A DNA stretch of 64,000 bases from Pseudoxanthomonas sp. CF125 (GCF_900104085.1 NZ_FNLD01000001.1:1966331-2030330); one strand, 5' to 3'; counted from the stretch's first letter, positions 43,243-51,649 are shown. Notes: generated from the sequence alone by a model not told the origin. Made by a program: numbers and translations.

Positions 43243-44831
43243 GTCGGGGAAGACTACGAGCGCTGCTGGCCACGCTGTCGCTGCTGGTCCTGCCGGCGCT
43301 GGCATCCGCAGCGGACGAGCCGCAGTGGAAGCGCGGCATCGAAAACCAGCGCCAGGCCGACCTGGGCAACGGCAACTTCCTCAACCCGGTGCTGTCCGGC
43401 GATCATCCGGATCCGTCGGTACTGCGCGATGGCGAAGACTATTACCTGACGCTGTCTTCATTCGAAGCCTATCCCGGCCTGCCCATCTGGCATTCGCGTG
43501 ATCTGATCAACTGGCAGCCGATCGGGCATGGCATCAAGACCAATGTCGGATCGATCTGGGCGCCCGACCTGGTCGAGCACGAAGGGCGTTACTACATTTA
43601 TTTTCCCGCGCGCCGCGGCGGCACCGAAGGCAGCACGCGGAGCAACTTCGTGGTCTGGGCAGACGACATCCGCGGACCCTGGAGCGAACCCATCGACATC
43701 GGCCTGTCCGGCCATATCGATCCCGGCCATGCCGTGGGCGAAGACGGCAAGCGCTATCTGTTCCTCAGCGGCGGCGATTATGTGCGGCTGGCCGACGACG
43801 GCCTGAGCACCGTCGGCGAAATCAAGCACGTCTACGATGGTTGGAAGTACCCCGAATCATGGGACGTGGAAGGCTACGCGCAGGAAGGCCCCAAGATCAC
43901 CCGCCACAACGGCTGGTACTACATGATCACCGCGGTCGGCGGCACCGCAGGCCCGCCGACCGGGCACATGGTCATCGTCGCGCGCTCGCGTTCGATCCAC
44001 GGCCCGTGGCAGAACGCGCCCAACAATCCGGTAGTGCGTACCGAATCCAGGGACGAATACTGGTGGTCGCGCGGCCACGCCACCCTGGTGGAAGATGTCG
44101 CAGGCCAGTGGTGGATGATCTACCACGGCTACGAGCACGATTTCTGGACGCTGGGCAGACAGGCGTTGCTGGAGCCCATCGAATGGACCGACGACGGCTG
44201 GTTCGTCGCCAAGGGCGGCGACCTGAGCCGACCGATCCGCAAGCCCGCGGGCACCGCGTCGGGCGCCCATGGCATGCCGCTGTCGGACGACTTCTCGGGT
44301 GGCAAGCTCGGTCCGCAATGGGCGTTCTTCAAACCGGCAACCGATGAGTACGCGCGGCTGGGTTTCGGCGACGGAGCCATGACCATGCGCGGAAAGGGGA
44401 CCTCTCCGCGCGACAGCTCGCCGCTGGGCTTCATCGCCGGCGACCTGGCTTACCAGTTCGAAGTCGAAATGGAGATCGAGCCCGGGGCGCAGGGCGGTGC
44501 CCTGCTGTTCTACAACGACAAGCTGTACGCGGGCGTGGGCAGCAATGGCGAGAACTTCATCATGCACCGCTATGGAACCGAACGCCCGGCGACGCTTGCG
44601 GCCAGCGCGAAAGGCGGCCGGCTATGGCTGCGGGTCACCAACGACCGCCATGTCCTCACCATCCACAGCAGCCCCGACGGCGTCGCCTGGACCAAGTACC
44701 CGGTGCAGATGGAAGTCTCCGGCTACCACCACAACGTCGCCGGCGGCTTCCTGGCCCTGAAACCGTCGCTGTACGCCGCGGGCGATGGCGCGGTGCGTTT
44801 CCGCCATTTCCGCTACCGCGCGCTGGACTGA
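43239..44831 (+). CDS. Secreted glycoside hydrolase family 43 (arabinofuranosidase/xylosidase-like)
   Basis: A 530-residue secreted enzyme. GTG at 43239 overlaps the dctM stop and gives a clean signal peptide (LRALLATLSLLVLPALASAA). The five-bladed propeller has the base motif SGDHPDPSVLRDGEDYYLT, the pKa-modulating aspartate region LSGHIDPGHAV and the acid in YAQEGPKITRHNGWYYM. After about residue 350 a second beta-sandwich (SDDFSGGKLGPQWAFF to RFRHFRYRALD) resembles the C-terminal domain of xylosidase-type GH43. It should release arabinose or xylose from pectin side chains. An earlier GTG at 43215 is possible but less fitting. Confidence 0.88.
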   Translation: MSRGRLRALLATLSLLVLPALASAADEPQWKRGIENQRQADLGNGNFLNPVLSGDHPDPSVLRDGEDYYLTLSSFEAYPGLPIWHSRDLINWQPIGHGIKTNVGSIWAPDLVEHEGRYYIYFPARRGGTEGSTRSNFVVWADDIRGPWSEPIDIGLSGHIDPGHAVGEDGKRYLFLSGGDYVRLADDGLSTVGEIKHVYDGWKYPESWDVEGYAQEGPKITRHNGWYYMITAVGGTAGPPTGHMVIVARSRSIHGPWQNAPNNPVVRTESRDEYWWSRGHATLVEDVAGQWWMIYHGYEHDFWTLGRQALLEPIEWTDDGWFVAKGGDLSRPIRKPAGTASGAHGMPLSDDFSGGKLGPQWAFFKPATDEYARLGFGDGAMTMRGKGTSPRDSSPLGFIAGDLAYQFEVEMEIEPGAQGGALLFYNDKLYAGVGSNGENFIMHRYGTERPATLAASAKGGRLWLRVTNDRHVLTIHSSPDGVAWTKYPVQMEVSGYHHNVAGGFLALKPSLYAAGDGAVRFRHFRYRALD

Positions 44832-44880
44832 CGGCGCGGGCTAGAATCCACTCAGACCCTCCCTTCAGACAGTGACGTCC

Positions 44881-45936
44881 ATGCCCGCGCGCAAGAAGCC
44901 CGAAATGCCCGCCAAGCCGACCGGTTCCGGCAAGGCATCGACGATCAACGACATCGCGCGGCTGTCCGGGGTTTCCAAGAAAACCGTGTCGCGCATCATC
45001 AACCACTCGCCGCTGGTGCGTAAGGACACGCGGGAGAAAGTGGAAGCGCTGATGCGCGAGGTCGGGTATTCGCCCGATCCGATGGCGCGCGGACTCGCCT
45101 TCCGCAAGTCGTTCCTGATCGGCATGGTCTACGACAATCCGACCGCGCAGTACATCGTCAACATGCAGTACGGCGCGCTGGACGCCATCCGCGATTCGGG
45201 TTTCGAATTGGTGGTGCACCCCTGCGACAGCCGCAGCCCCAACTATATCGATGGCGTGCGCCGTTTCGCGCAGCAGCAGAAACTGCATGGAATCATGCTG
45301 GTTCCGCGTGTTTCCGAAGACCAGGCGCTGGCCGACATGCTGCTTGAGATCGGCTGCCGCTACGTGCGCATCGCGCCGGTGGCGATGGACGACATGTCGC
45401 GCATGGTGGTCACCCACGACCGCGACGGCGCCACCGAAGCGGCCGATTACCTGCACATGCTGGGCCACCGCGACATCGCATTGATCACCGGCCCCGGCAA
45501 CTACCGTTCGGCGCTGGAACGCACCGCCGGCTTCGTCGAAGGACTCGGCCGCTACGGCTTGGAGCTGCCGAAATCCAGGATCGTGGAGGCGGGCTATACC
45601 TTCGAATCTGGCGTCTCGGCCGCCGAAAAACTGCTGGCCGGCAAGCAGCGCCCCACCGCCATCTTCACCGGCAACGACGAGATGGCCGCCGGCGTGTACA
45701 AGGTCGCCATGCGTTCGGGCATCCATATTCCCCAACAGCTGTCGGTGGTGGGCTTCGACGACAGCCCCCTGGCCTCGCGCCTGTGGCCTTCGCTGACCTC
45801 CGTGCGTCGCCCCACCCGCGACACGGGACGGCTGGCCGCTTCCATGCTGGTGCAGCCGGACGCCACCTCCACCCTGTCCGCCGCCAGCGTGCGCCCGCAC
45901 CTGGTTATCCGCGATTCCTGCCAACCGCCGGAATGA
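44881..45936 (+). CDS. LacI-family transcriptional repressor of the pectin locus
   Basis: A 351-residue repressor. A helix-turn-helix lies at about residues 22-60 (TINDIARLSGVSKKTVSRII), followed by the LacI hinge (REVGYSPDPMARGLAF) and a periplasmic-binding-like effector domain with VVGFDDSPLASRLWPSLTSV. A Lys/Pro-rich N-terminal leader of about 18 residues precedes it. No clear ribosome site was found; a GTG at 44872 is an alternative start. It lies in the middle of the pectin and uronate genes, and the AAATGACACCG sites in this window are its plausible operators. The last 18 codons are copied again downstream by a tandem duplication. Confidence 0.92.
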   Translation: MPARKKPEMPAKPTGSGKASTINDIARLSGVSKKTVSRIINHSPLVRKDTREKVEALMREVGYSPDPMARGLAFRKSFLIGMVYDNPTAQYIVNMQYGALDAIRDSGFELVVHPCDSRSPNYIDGVRRFAQQQKLHGIMLVPRVSEDQALADMLLEIGCRYVRIAPVAMDDMSRMVVTHDRDGATEAADYLHMLGHRDIALITGPGNYRSALERTAGFVEGLGRYGLELPKSRIVEAGYTFESGVSAAEKLLAGKQRPTAIFTGNDEMAAGVYKVAMRSGIHIPQQLSVVGFDDSPLASRLWPSLTSVRRPTRDTGRLAASMLVQPDATSTLSAASVRPHLVIRDSCQPPE

Positions 45937-46256
45937 ATCCAGGCGGTAGCGTCAGCGGCGGCGTCTACCTCCCCCTTTGAAAAAGGGGGATCGAGGGGGA
46001 TTTGCTGTTCGCGCCAAGAGCAAATCCCCCGTAAGCCCCCTTTTCCAAAGGGGGCAAAGCAACTGCCTTTCGCCGCCAGCGTGCGCCCGCACCTGGTCAT
46101 CCGCGACTCCTGCCAACCGCCGGAATGAATCCAGGCGGTAGCGTCAGCGGCGACGTCTACCTCCCCCTTTGGAAAAGGGGGATCGAGGGGGATTTGCTGT
46201 TCGCGCCAAGAGCAAATCCCCCGTAGCCCCCTTTTCCAAAGGGGGCAAAACAACAG
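45879..46256. repeat. 192-bp tandem duplication covering the lacI 3' end and a palindrome
   Basis: The first copy (45879-46070) spans the last 19 codons of the LacI gene, its stop and a CCCCCTTT/AAAGGGGG palindrome. The second copy (46071 to about 46256) repeats it with few substitutions and a one-base deletion (GTAAGCC to GTAGCC). The second copy encodes a relic tail SVRPHLVIRDSCQPPE with its own stop, not attached to any gene. Confidence 0.9.
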
Positions 46257-46390
46257 CAACAGCCCTGATGCCGGTTTCCACATGTATATCCTCTGCCGCA
46301 CCGCGAAATGACACCGGTTACCAAACCCACTAGAATCCAGTCTTCCCTGCCGGCGCGCAGCTCCTGCCGCCCTCATGCCCGGAGCCGACC
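45937..46390. other. 454-base gene-free stretch between lacI and kduI
   Basis: Contains the rest of the tandem duplication, two palindromic elements with long C and G runs (45970-46059 and 46162-46246, each able to form a hairpin and perhaps terminate lacI), and the kduI promoter region with the operator-like site at 46306. No gene was found. Confidence 0.6.
46306..46323. promoter_or_regulatory. Candidate LacI-family operator upstream of kduI
   Basis: AAATGACACCGGTTACCA is centred about 75 bases before the kduI ATG at 46391. It shares AAATGACACCG exactly with 31741-31762 (reverse strand) and 39449-39467, and has the CCGG-type centre usual for LacI operators. Confidence 0.5.
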
Positions 46391-47239
46391 ATGTACTGCA
46401 AGACCTACCACGCCACCCACCCCGACATGATGGACGGCGCCAGCAACGACCAGCTGCGCGACCGCTACCTGATCAGCGGCCTGTTCGTGGCCGATACCGT
46501 GCAGCTCAACTATTCGCACAACGAGCGCTTCGTGATCGGCGGCGCCGCGCCCATTTCCAAAGCCATCGACCTGCCGCGTCAGACCGAACCGGCTTCGGCC
46601 GCGGGCAAACCGTTCCTGGAGCGCCGCGAACTGGGGGTGATCAATGTCGGAGCAGGCACGGGCAAGGTCACAGTGGATGGCACCACCTACACGCTGGGAC
46701 CGAAGGACGGCCTGTACGTGGCCATGGGCAGCGCGGACGTGTCTTTCGCCTCGGACGACGCCGCCAATCCTGCGCGCTACTACCTGACCTCCACGCCGGC
46801 GCATGCGCGCTTCGAGACCAAGCCGCTGGCCATCGCCAACGCGGTTTCGCTGGAACGCGGATCGCTGGAAACCAGCAACGAACGCACCATCTACCAGTAC
46901 ATCGTGCCGGCCACCTGCCAATCCTCGCAGTTGCTGCTGGGCCTGACCGTGCTCAAGACCGGCAGCGTCTGGAACACCATGCCGCCGCATCTGCACGACC
47001 GCCGCAGCGAGGTCTACTTCTACTTCGACCTGGGCGACAACGACCGCATCTACCACTTCATGGGCGAACCCGACGCGCAGCGCCATATCGTGGTGGCCGA
47101 TAGCGAGGCGGTGGTGTCGCCGCCGTGGTCCATCCATATGGGATCGGGCACCAGCAACTACTGCTTCATCTGGGCGATGGGCGGCGAAAACCTGGACTAC
47201 ACCGATATGAACGTGCTCGACATCTGCCAGCTCAAGTAA
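46391..47239 (+). CDS. kduI: 5-dehydro-4-deoxy-D-glucuronate isomerase
   Basis: A 282-residue cytoplasmic isomerase that turns 5-keto-4-deoxyuronate, the product of pectate lyase action on oligogalacturonates, into 2,5-diketo-3-deoxygluconate. Length and sequence follow KduI throughout. The zinc-binding cupin motif is [20 protein letters not shown], with a further metal histidine expected in [20 protein letters not shown] near the C-terminus; [11 protein letters not shown] is conserved. GGAG lies before the ATG. KduD follows 143 bases later across a palindromic repeat. The operator-like motif upstream suggests LacI control. Confidence 0.95.
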   Translation: MYCKTYHATHPDMMDGASNDQLRDRYLISGLFVADTVQLNYSHNERFVIGGAAPISKAIDLPRQTEPASAAGKPFLERRELGVINVGAGTGKVTVDGTTYTLGPKDGLYVAMGSADVSFASDDAANPARYYLTSTPAHARFETKPLAIANAVSLERGSLETSNERTIYQYIVPATCQSSQLLLGLTVLKTGSVWNTMPPHLHDRRSEVYFYFDLGDNDRIYHFMGEPDAQRHIVVADSEAVVSPPWSIHMGSGTSNYCFIWAMGGENLDYTDMNVLDICQLK

Positions 47240-47253
47240 CGCAGACCTTAGTC

Positions 47254-47328
47254 TTTGTAGAGCCGAGCTTGCTCGGCTGAAGCCTTACCCGCAAGCCAGA
47301 AGCAGCCGAGCAAGCTCGGCTCTACAAA
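47254..47328. repeat. Palindromic repeat (TTTGTAGAGCCGAGC family) between kduI and kduD
   Basis: TTTGTAGAGCCGAGCTTGCT at 47254 is mirrored by an arm ending CTCGGCTCTACAAA at 47328, giving a stem of about 25 bp around 25 bases. It lies inside the likely kduI-kduD transcript. Confidence 0.85.
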
Positions 47329-47382
47329 ATAAATCACAGCGGAAAATCGCAGCCGAAACCAACCCACTCATCGAGGCAACCC

Positions 47383-48141
47383 ATGGCAAGCAACCCATTC
47401 AGTCTGCAAGGCAAGGTGGCACTGGTTACCGGCGCCAACACCGGTCTTGGTCAGGGCATCGCACTGGCGCTTGCCGAAGCGGGCGCCGACATCGCTGGCG
47501 CAGGCATCGTGGCCGCCACCGAGACCGAGGAAAAAGTGAAGGCGCTGGGACGTCGCTTCCTCAACATCGAAGCCAACCTCAGCAGCATCGAGCCGGTCGA
47601 ACGCATCGTCGCCGAAACCATGAAAGGTCTCGGCGGCCTGCACATCCTGGTCAACAACGCCGGCCTGATCCGCCGTGCCGATGCGGTGGAGTTCAGCGAA
47701 AAGGATTGGGACGACGTGATGAACGTCAATATCAAGGGCGCCTTCTTCATGTCGCAGGCCGCAGGCAAGCATTTCATCGCACAGGGCAGCGGCAAGATCA
47801 TCAACATCGCTTCCATGCTGTCGTTCCAGGGCGGCATCCGCGTGCCCTCGTATACCGCCAGCAAATCCGGCATCGCCGGCATCACCCGTTTGCTGGCCAA
47901 CGAATGGGCCGCCAAGGGCATCAACATCAACGCCATCGCGCCCGGCTACATGGCCACCGACAACACCGCGCAGCTGCGCGCCGACGCCGAGCGCAGCAAA
48001 GCGATCCTGGACCGCATTCCGGCCAGCCGCTGGGGCGAGCCGGCGGATCTGGGCGGCACCGCCGTGTTCCTGGCTTCGCGCGCATCGGACTATGTCAACG
48101 GCGCGGTGATTCCAGTCGATGGCGGCTGGCTGGCCCGCTAG
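47383..48141 (+). CDS. kduD: 2-deoxy-D-gluconate 3-dehydrogenase / 2,5-diketo-3-deoxygluconate reductase
   Basis: A 252-residue classical SDR that would reduce 2,5-diketo-3-deoxygluconate to 2-keto-3-deoxygluconate with NAD(P)H. The cofactor motif TGANTGLGQGIA lies near residues 16-27, NNAG near 88, IASMLSFQGG in the serine strand and YTASK at the active site near 157. The FSLQGKVALVTGANTGLG opening and the PVDGGWLAR tail match KduD closely. GAGGCAACCC precedes the start. Together with kduI and kdgK it completes the uronate branch except for the KDPG aldolase, which is not in the window. Confidence 0.92.
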   Translation: MASNPFSLQGKVALVTGANTGLGQGIALALAEAGADIAGAGIVAATETEEKVKALGRRFLNIEANLSSIEPVERIVAETMKGLGGLHILVNNAGLIRRADAVEFSEKDWDDVMNVNIKGAFFMSQAAGKHFIAQGSGKIINIASMLSFQGGIRVPSYTASKSGIAGITRLLANEWAAKGININAIAPGYMATDNTAQLRADAERSKAILDRIPASRWGEPADLGGTAVFLASRASDYVNGAVIPVDGGWLAR

Positions 48142-48148
48142 CGAACTC

Positions 48149-48221
48149 GTGGGAGCGGCCTCCGGCCGCGAGCCTTTTGCATCCACCACCGGAAGAGCTC
48201 GCGGCCGGAGGCCGCTCCCAC
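48149..48221. repeat. Palindromic repeat (GTGGGAGCGGCCTCCGGCC family) after kduD
   Basis: GTGGGAGCGGCCTCCGGCCG at 48149 is mirrored by an arm ending GGCCGCTCCCAC at 48221, with about 25 bases between arms of 24 bases. Probable REP-type element, also able to end the kduD transcript. Confidence 0.85.
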
Positions 48222-48262
48222 GCCCGGCTCACATCCTGATTCAAATCTGGAGGCGAATCGAT

Positions 48263-49387
48263 ATGCTGAGGTGGCTATTGTTCCTGGTCTGCATGACGGC
48301 GGCGATTTCCGCTTCCGCAGGCTCGCCGATCCGCCGCGTCTTCATAGCCGGCGACTCCACCGCCAGCGAGTACGGCCCGGAGCGTGCGCCGCGCACCGGC
48401 TGGGGACAGGTACTGCAAACGTATCTGGACAAAACCTGGGAAGTGCGCAACCACGCGCAGAGCGGACGCAGTGCGCGCAGTTTCATCGACCAGGGCTGGC
48501 TGGACGGTATCGCCAGGGATCTGCGCAAGGGCGATGTGCTGCTGATCCAGTTCGGCCACAACGACGAGAAGATCGAGGATCCGACGCGCTACAACGAACC
48601 GCTGCAGGCCTATCCGCAATGGCTGATGCGCTATGTGGCGCTGGCGCGCGGACGCGGCGCCGTGCCGATCCTCATCACGCCGGTGGCGCGGCGCAAGTTC
48701 GATCACGGCCAGTTGCTGGACACGCACGGGCTCTATCCTCAGGCCATGCGCGATCTGGCCGCGCGCGAGCGGATCGGTTTGATCGACCTGCACGCCGCCA
48801 GCATGGATTGGCTGCGCGCCCTGGGCGACGAACCGTCCAAGGCCTTCTACATGCACGTGCCGGAACAAGGCCAGGCCGACGACACCCACTTCCAACGCAG
48901 GGGCGCCTTCGCCGTGGCCTGCCTGGTAGCGGGAGGCTGGGAAAAAATCGATCCTTCCTTGAAGCCGCACCTGGCGCGCGACACCGATTGCGGCGCGCGC
49001 CCGACGGCGCTGGCCGACCGCGCCTCGCAAGCGCATCCTTCTCTGGTCGCGCACGAACGCGACATCGCGGTCGCACAAGCCGGGCCGCATGGCGGCTCCG
49101 GCGAAACCACGGCGTATCCCTTCTTTAAGGATGCGCCGGACATGTCGTTCGAGTTCCGCAAGCGTGCCCTGCACCGCGGCGCCGGCATCGGCCTGCACCA
49201 GCACGACCATGACGAGATCTACTACGTGGTCAGCGGAACCGGCGTCTACACGCTGGACGGCAAGGAACACGCCGTAGGTCCCGGCAACGCCATGCTGACC
49301 CGGCCCGGCAGCACGCACACCATCCGCCAGACCGGCGATGAGGACTTGGTGCTGCTGATCACCTATCGCAAGAAAGGCGCCCGATAA
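48263..49387 (+). CDS. Secreted rhamnogalacturonan-acetylesterase-like GDSL hydrolase fused to a cupin domain
   Basis: A 374-residue exported protein. A signal peptide (LLFLVCMTAAISASA) leads into an SGNH hydrolase with block I FIAGDSTASEYGP (Ser32), block III IQFGHNDEK and block V ADDTHFQRRGA, as in rhamnogalacturonan acetylesterases. From about residue 275 a cupin follows (FEFRKRALHRGAGIGLHQHD, EIYYVVSGTGVYTLDG, AMLTRPGSTHTIRQ) with intact metal-binding histidines. A GGAGG site before the ATG at 48263 fixes the start. The esterase would remove acetyl groups from pectin. Why a cupin is attached is not known to me; it may bind a sugar or be a second enzyme. Confidence 0.85.
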   Translation: MLRWLLFLVCMTAAISASAGSPIRRVFIAGDSTASEYGPERAPRTGWGQVLQTYLDKTWEVRNHAQSGRSARSFIDQGWLDGIARDLRKGDVLLIQFGHNDEKIEDPTRYNEPLQAYPQWLMRYVALARGRGAVPILITPVARRKFDHGQLLDTHGLYPQAMRDLAARERIGLIDLHAASMDWLRALGDEPSKAFYMHVPEQGQADDTHFQRRGAFAVACLVAGGWEKIDPSLKPHLARDTDCGARPTALADRASQAHPSLVAHERDIAVAQAGPHGGSGETTAYPFFKDAPDMSFEFRKRALHRGAGIGLHQHDHDEIYYVVSGTGVYTLDGKEHAVGPGNAMLTRPGSTHTIRQTGDEDLVLLITYRKKGAR

Positions 49388-49404
49388 CCGGACGCAGCGC
49401 GCGG

Positions 49405-49863
49405 CTACTTCGCCAGCGGGCGCGCCCAGCGCGTGTAGGTCCGCTCGATGTCCTCGCGCAGTTCGCGGTAAGGCGCGGTGCCCGGCTTGGCCTGCAGGCG
49501 CGCAGCTACGCCGGCCCACCCTTCGGCGTGATCGCGCGACCATTCTCGCACCACGGCACGGCAGGGCTGTGCGACCCGCTGGGCCAGCGCACAGGCCATG
49601 AAGATATCGCCAGACGTCCATGCCGGCTGCTGCTGCATGGCTTCCACATAATCGCGCGGCACCGAGTAATAACGCGCGACCTCATCGGCGAAGCTCCGCG
49701 GGTAGCGTGCGGCATAGCGGTTGATATCGGCCAGTTGCCGGTCCAGCCATGCATCGCCGGTGCGGGGCTGGTAGGCGGATTCGGCAGGCTGCGCCAAAGC
49801 CGGCGCAGCAAAGCCCAGAAGCAACGCAGCGGTCAACAGTAGACGGAATATTAGGTGCGTCAT
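49405..49863 (-). CDS. Hypothetical secreted protein
   Basis: A 152-residue protein with a clear signal peptide (LIFRLLLTAALLLGFAAPALA). The mature part is helical and rich in Arg, Ala and Tyr, with two cysteines in FMACALAQRVAQPCRAVVRE that could form a disulfide. I recognise no family. It is convergent with the esterase-cupin gene and does not look connected with it. An ATG start at 49863 lacks a strong ribosome site. Confidence 0.75.
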   Translation of the reverse strand: MTHLIFRLLLTAALLLGFAAPALAQPAESAYQPRTGDAWLDRQLADINRYAARYPRSFADEVARYYSVPRDYVEAMQQQPAWTSGDIFMACALAQRVAQPCRAVVREWSRDHAEGWAGVAARLQAKPGTAPYRELREDIERTYTRWARPLAK

Positions 49864-49908
49864 GGCTTGATTGTGCCGCAGTCGTCCGGCAAGCGTCAGT
49901 CTGCCGGG

Positions 49909-50640
49909 TCAGAGCCCGATGGCCGCCGCAGCGGACAGCCGCAACAGCGCATCGGGCAGGTCGCGGGCGCTTTCGACCTGCAGCATGCGCGGCTCGCCTT
50001 CGGCAATCGCATGCTCGGCCTCATGCGCCCAGGTGATGTGGTACGGCACATGGATGCCCCACCCTCCAAGCGCGACCACCGGTTCGATATCCGAACGCAG
50101 CGAGTTTCCGATCATCGCGAACCCGGCGGCGGGCACGTCGAGTTCGCGGAGCACGCGCGAGTAGGTCCTGGCGTCCTTTTCCGACACCACTTCGATGCGA
50201 TGGAACAAATCAGCCAGGCCCGACTCTTCGATCTTGGATTCCTGGTGGAACAAATCGCCCTTGGTGATCAACACGATCTCGTGCCGGGAGGCGATGGTTT
50301 CCACCGCGTCGCGGATGCCGTCGATCAGTTCCACCGGATGCTGCAGGGTGGCGCGGCCGATCTCGATCACGCGGTGGATGTCGCGCGCGCTGATGCGCTC
50401 GCCGGTCAGTTGCACGGCCGATTCGATCATCGACAGGGTCATGCCCTTCACGCCGTAGCCGAATATGCGCAGGTTGCGGCGCTCCACTTCCAGCAGATGA
50501 TGCAGGCTGCGCGCATCGGTGAGATCGATGTACTGGCCTATGATTTCCTCGAAGGCCAATTCCGCGGCACGGTAGTAGTCCTCGCTCTTCCAAAGCGTGT
50601 CGTCGCCGTCGAATCCCACCCACCTGATTGCCTGCGCCAT
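49909..50640 (-). CDS. HAD-superfamily hydrolase
   Basis: A 243-residue soluble phosphatase-like protein. Motif I is GFDGDDTLW near residues 9-17 with the nucleophile and acid/base aspartates, motif II is VLITKGD, a lysine follows in VVSEKDARTYSRV, and motif IV is MIGNSLRSDIEP. The helical cap at about residues 20-110 places it near the haloacid-dehalogenase/phosphoglycolate-phosphatase type. The phosphoester it acts on is unknown. It has no obvious operon partner. Confidence 0.9.
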   Translation of the reverse strand: MAQAIRWVGFDGDDTLWKSEDYYRAAELAFEEIIGQYIDLTDARSLHHLLEVERRNLRIFGYGVKGMTLSMIESAVQLTGERISARDIHRVIEIGRATLQHPVELIDGIRDAVETIASRHEIVLITKGDLFHQESKIEESGLADLFHRIEVVSEKDARTYSRVLRELDVPAAGFAMIGNSLRSDIEPVVALGGWGIHVPYHITWAHEAEHAIAEGEPRMLQVESARDLPDALLRLSAAAAIGL

Positions 50641-50681
50641 CGGCTACTCCATCGTCCGTGGCGAAGGATACCAGCGCCCAT

Positions 50682-50714
50682 AAAAAACGGAGGGCGGCCG
50701 ATCGGCCGCCCTCC
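50682..50714 (-). terminator. Strong Rho-independent terminator
   Basis: On the minus strand, GGAGGGCGGCCG (complement of 50703-50714), a two-base tip and CGGCCGCCCTCC (complement of 50689-50700) form a perfect 12-bp stem, followed by a run of six T (complement of 50682-50687). It ends the lipoprotein gene at 50752. Confidence 0.85.
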
Positions 50715-50751
50715 TCTGGCTGTTGCCTGCGCACGTACAGGCGATCGCCGG

Positions 50752-51087
50752 TCAGTTGCCGGACTTCGGCGCGCTGTCGCTATCGGCCGGCGTGGGCGGA
50801 GTCGACGGTTCTGCCGCAGGAGGTGAGTTCGGGTCCGCCGGCGGCGTGTTGGCAGGATCCGTGGCCGGTGCGGGCGCCGTATCGGTAGGCGGCGCCGTAT
50901 CGGTAGGCGGCGGCGTATCAGCGGCCGGTGGCGGCGTTTCGGCGGGCGCCGGCGTCGCGGTTTCGCCGGGCGGCGGCTCGGCGGGCTTGTTGCAGCCGGA
51001 AACCAGCAGGGCGCCCGGCAATGCCAGCGCCAGCAGCAATGCGGTACGCAGGGGGAGGCCGGCGGTCTTGGGATTTTCGGTACTCAT
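50752..51087 (-). CDS. Proline/threonine-rich small lipoprotein
   Basis: A 111-residue protein with a lipoprotein signal ending in the lipobox LVSGC after a leader of about 30 residues; the ATG at 51087 has GAGGAAAAAGCC upstream. The mature part is almost wholly low-complexity (PPPGETATPAPAETPPP, then DTAPPTDTAPAPATDP) and would be an extended, unstructured tether at the envelope. No family is recognised. A strong terminator follows. The repeat-like coding may vary in length between strains. Confidence 0.8.
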   Translation of the reverse strand: MSTENPKTAGLPLRTALLLALALPGALLVSGCNKPAEPPPGETATPAPAETPPPAADTPPPTDTAPPTDTAPAPATDPANTPPADPNSPPAAEPSTPPTPADSDSAPKSGN

Positions 51088-51170
51088 GGCTTTTTCCTCA
51101 TTATTTGCGGGAGACGGTGCGGAGGCAGCCGCTTCCCCGGATTCAAAAACGAGCGAATTCAAAACGAGAA

Positions 51171-51190
51171 GGGGCGGCTCGCGCCGCCCC
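51171..51190 (-). terminator. Terminator-like hairpin after the EF-hand gene
   Basis: GGGGCGGC, TCGC, GCCGCCCC at 51171-51190 form an 8-bp G+C stem; on the minus strand TTCTCGTTTTG follows. It lies 64 bases downstream of the EF-hand gene stop and upstream of the lipoprotein gene. Confidence 0.65.
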
Positions 51191-51253
51191 CTCCCAGAGT
51201 CCGGTGCAAGGGCACCGGTTCAAGCGACTGCTGGATTGTGATTGATTAATTGA

Positions 51254-51649
51254 TTACTTGTCGGCCTTCGGCTCGCCGTAGTTCTTGCTCACGAACGCCT
51301 TGTACTCATCTGGCGTCAACTTGCCGTCGGTATCGGCGTCGGCTTTATCGAAGATCTGCGAAAGACCGGCGTTGGAAGAGGCTTCCTGCTTGCTGATGGC
51401 ACCGTCCTTATCGGTGTCGACATCGTTCCAGCCTTGCTTGCCGCTCGATGCGGCACCGGTAGCCTGCTCGGTCGGCTGCGTGGCCGCGCCCTGCGCGCTG
51501 TCGGTCGGGGTTGCCGATTCGGTGGGGGTCGGCTGCTCGGTCTGCGGGGTGGGTTCTTCCGTCTGCGACTGCGCATAAGCCATCGGCATCGCCAGAGCGG
51601 CGGAAAGAGCGATCAAACCAAGCATGGGCTTGCGGTTGGTGTTTTTCAT
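51254..51649 (-). CDS. Secreted EF-hand calcium-binding protein
   Basis: A 131-residue exported protein. A signal peptide (LGLIALSAALAMPMAYA) is followed by a Pro/Thr/Glu-rich linker and two EF-hand loops, DVDTDKDGAISKQEA near residues 81-95 and DADTDGKLTPDE near 106-117, each with Asp at the expected calcium positions. The start at 51649 has GGAGTAACGACG upstream. Such proteins are common in Xanthomonadaceae as periplasmic calcium binders, with no assigned function that I know of. Confidence 0.85.
   Translation of the reverse strand: MKNTNRKPMLGLIALSAALAMPMAYAQSQTEEPTPQTEQPTPTESATPTDSAQGAATQPTEQATGAASSGKQGWNDVDTDKDGAISKQEASSNAGLSQIFDKADADTDGKLTPDEYKAFVSKNYGEPKADK

Noticed and set aside
46162-46246. 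CRISPR-like or riboswitch interpretation of the CCCCCTTT/AAAGGGGG hairpins
   Set aside because: Only two copies exist, explained by a tandem duplication, with no spacers or cas genes; the stems are palindromes like other REP elements.
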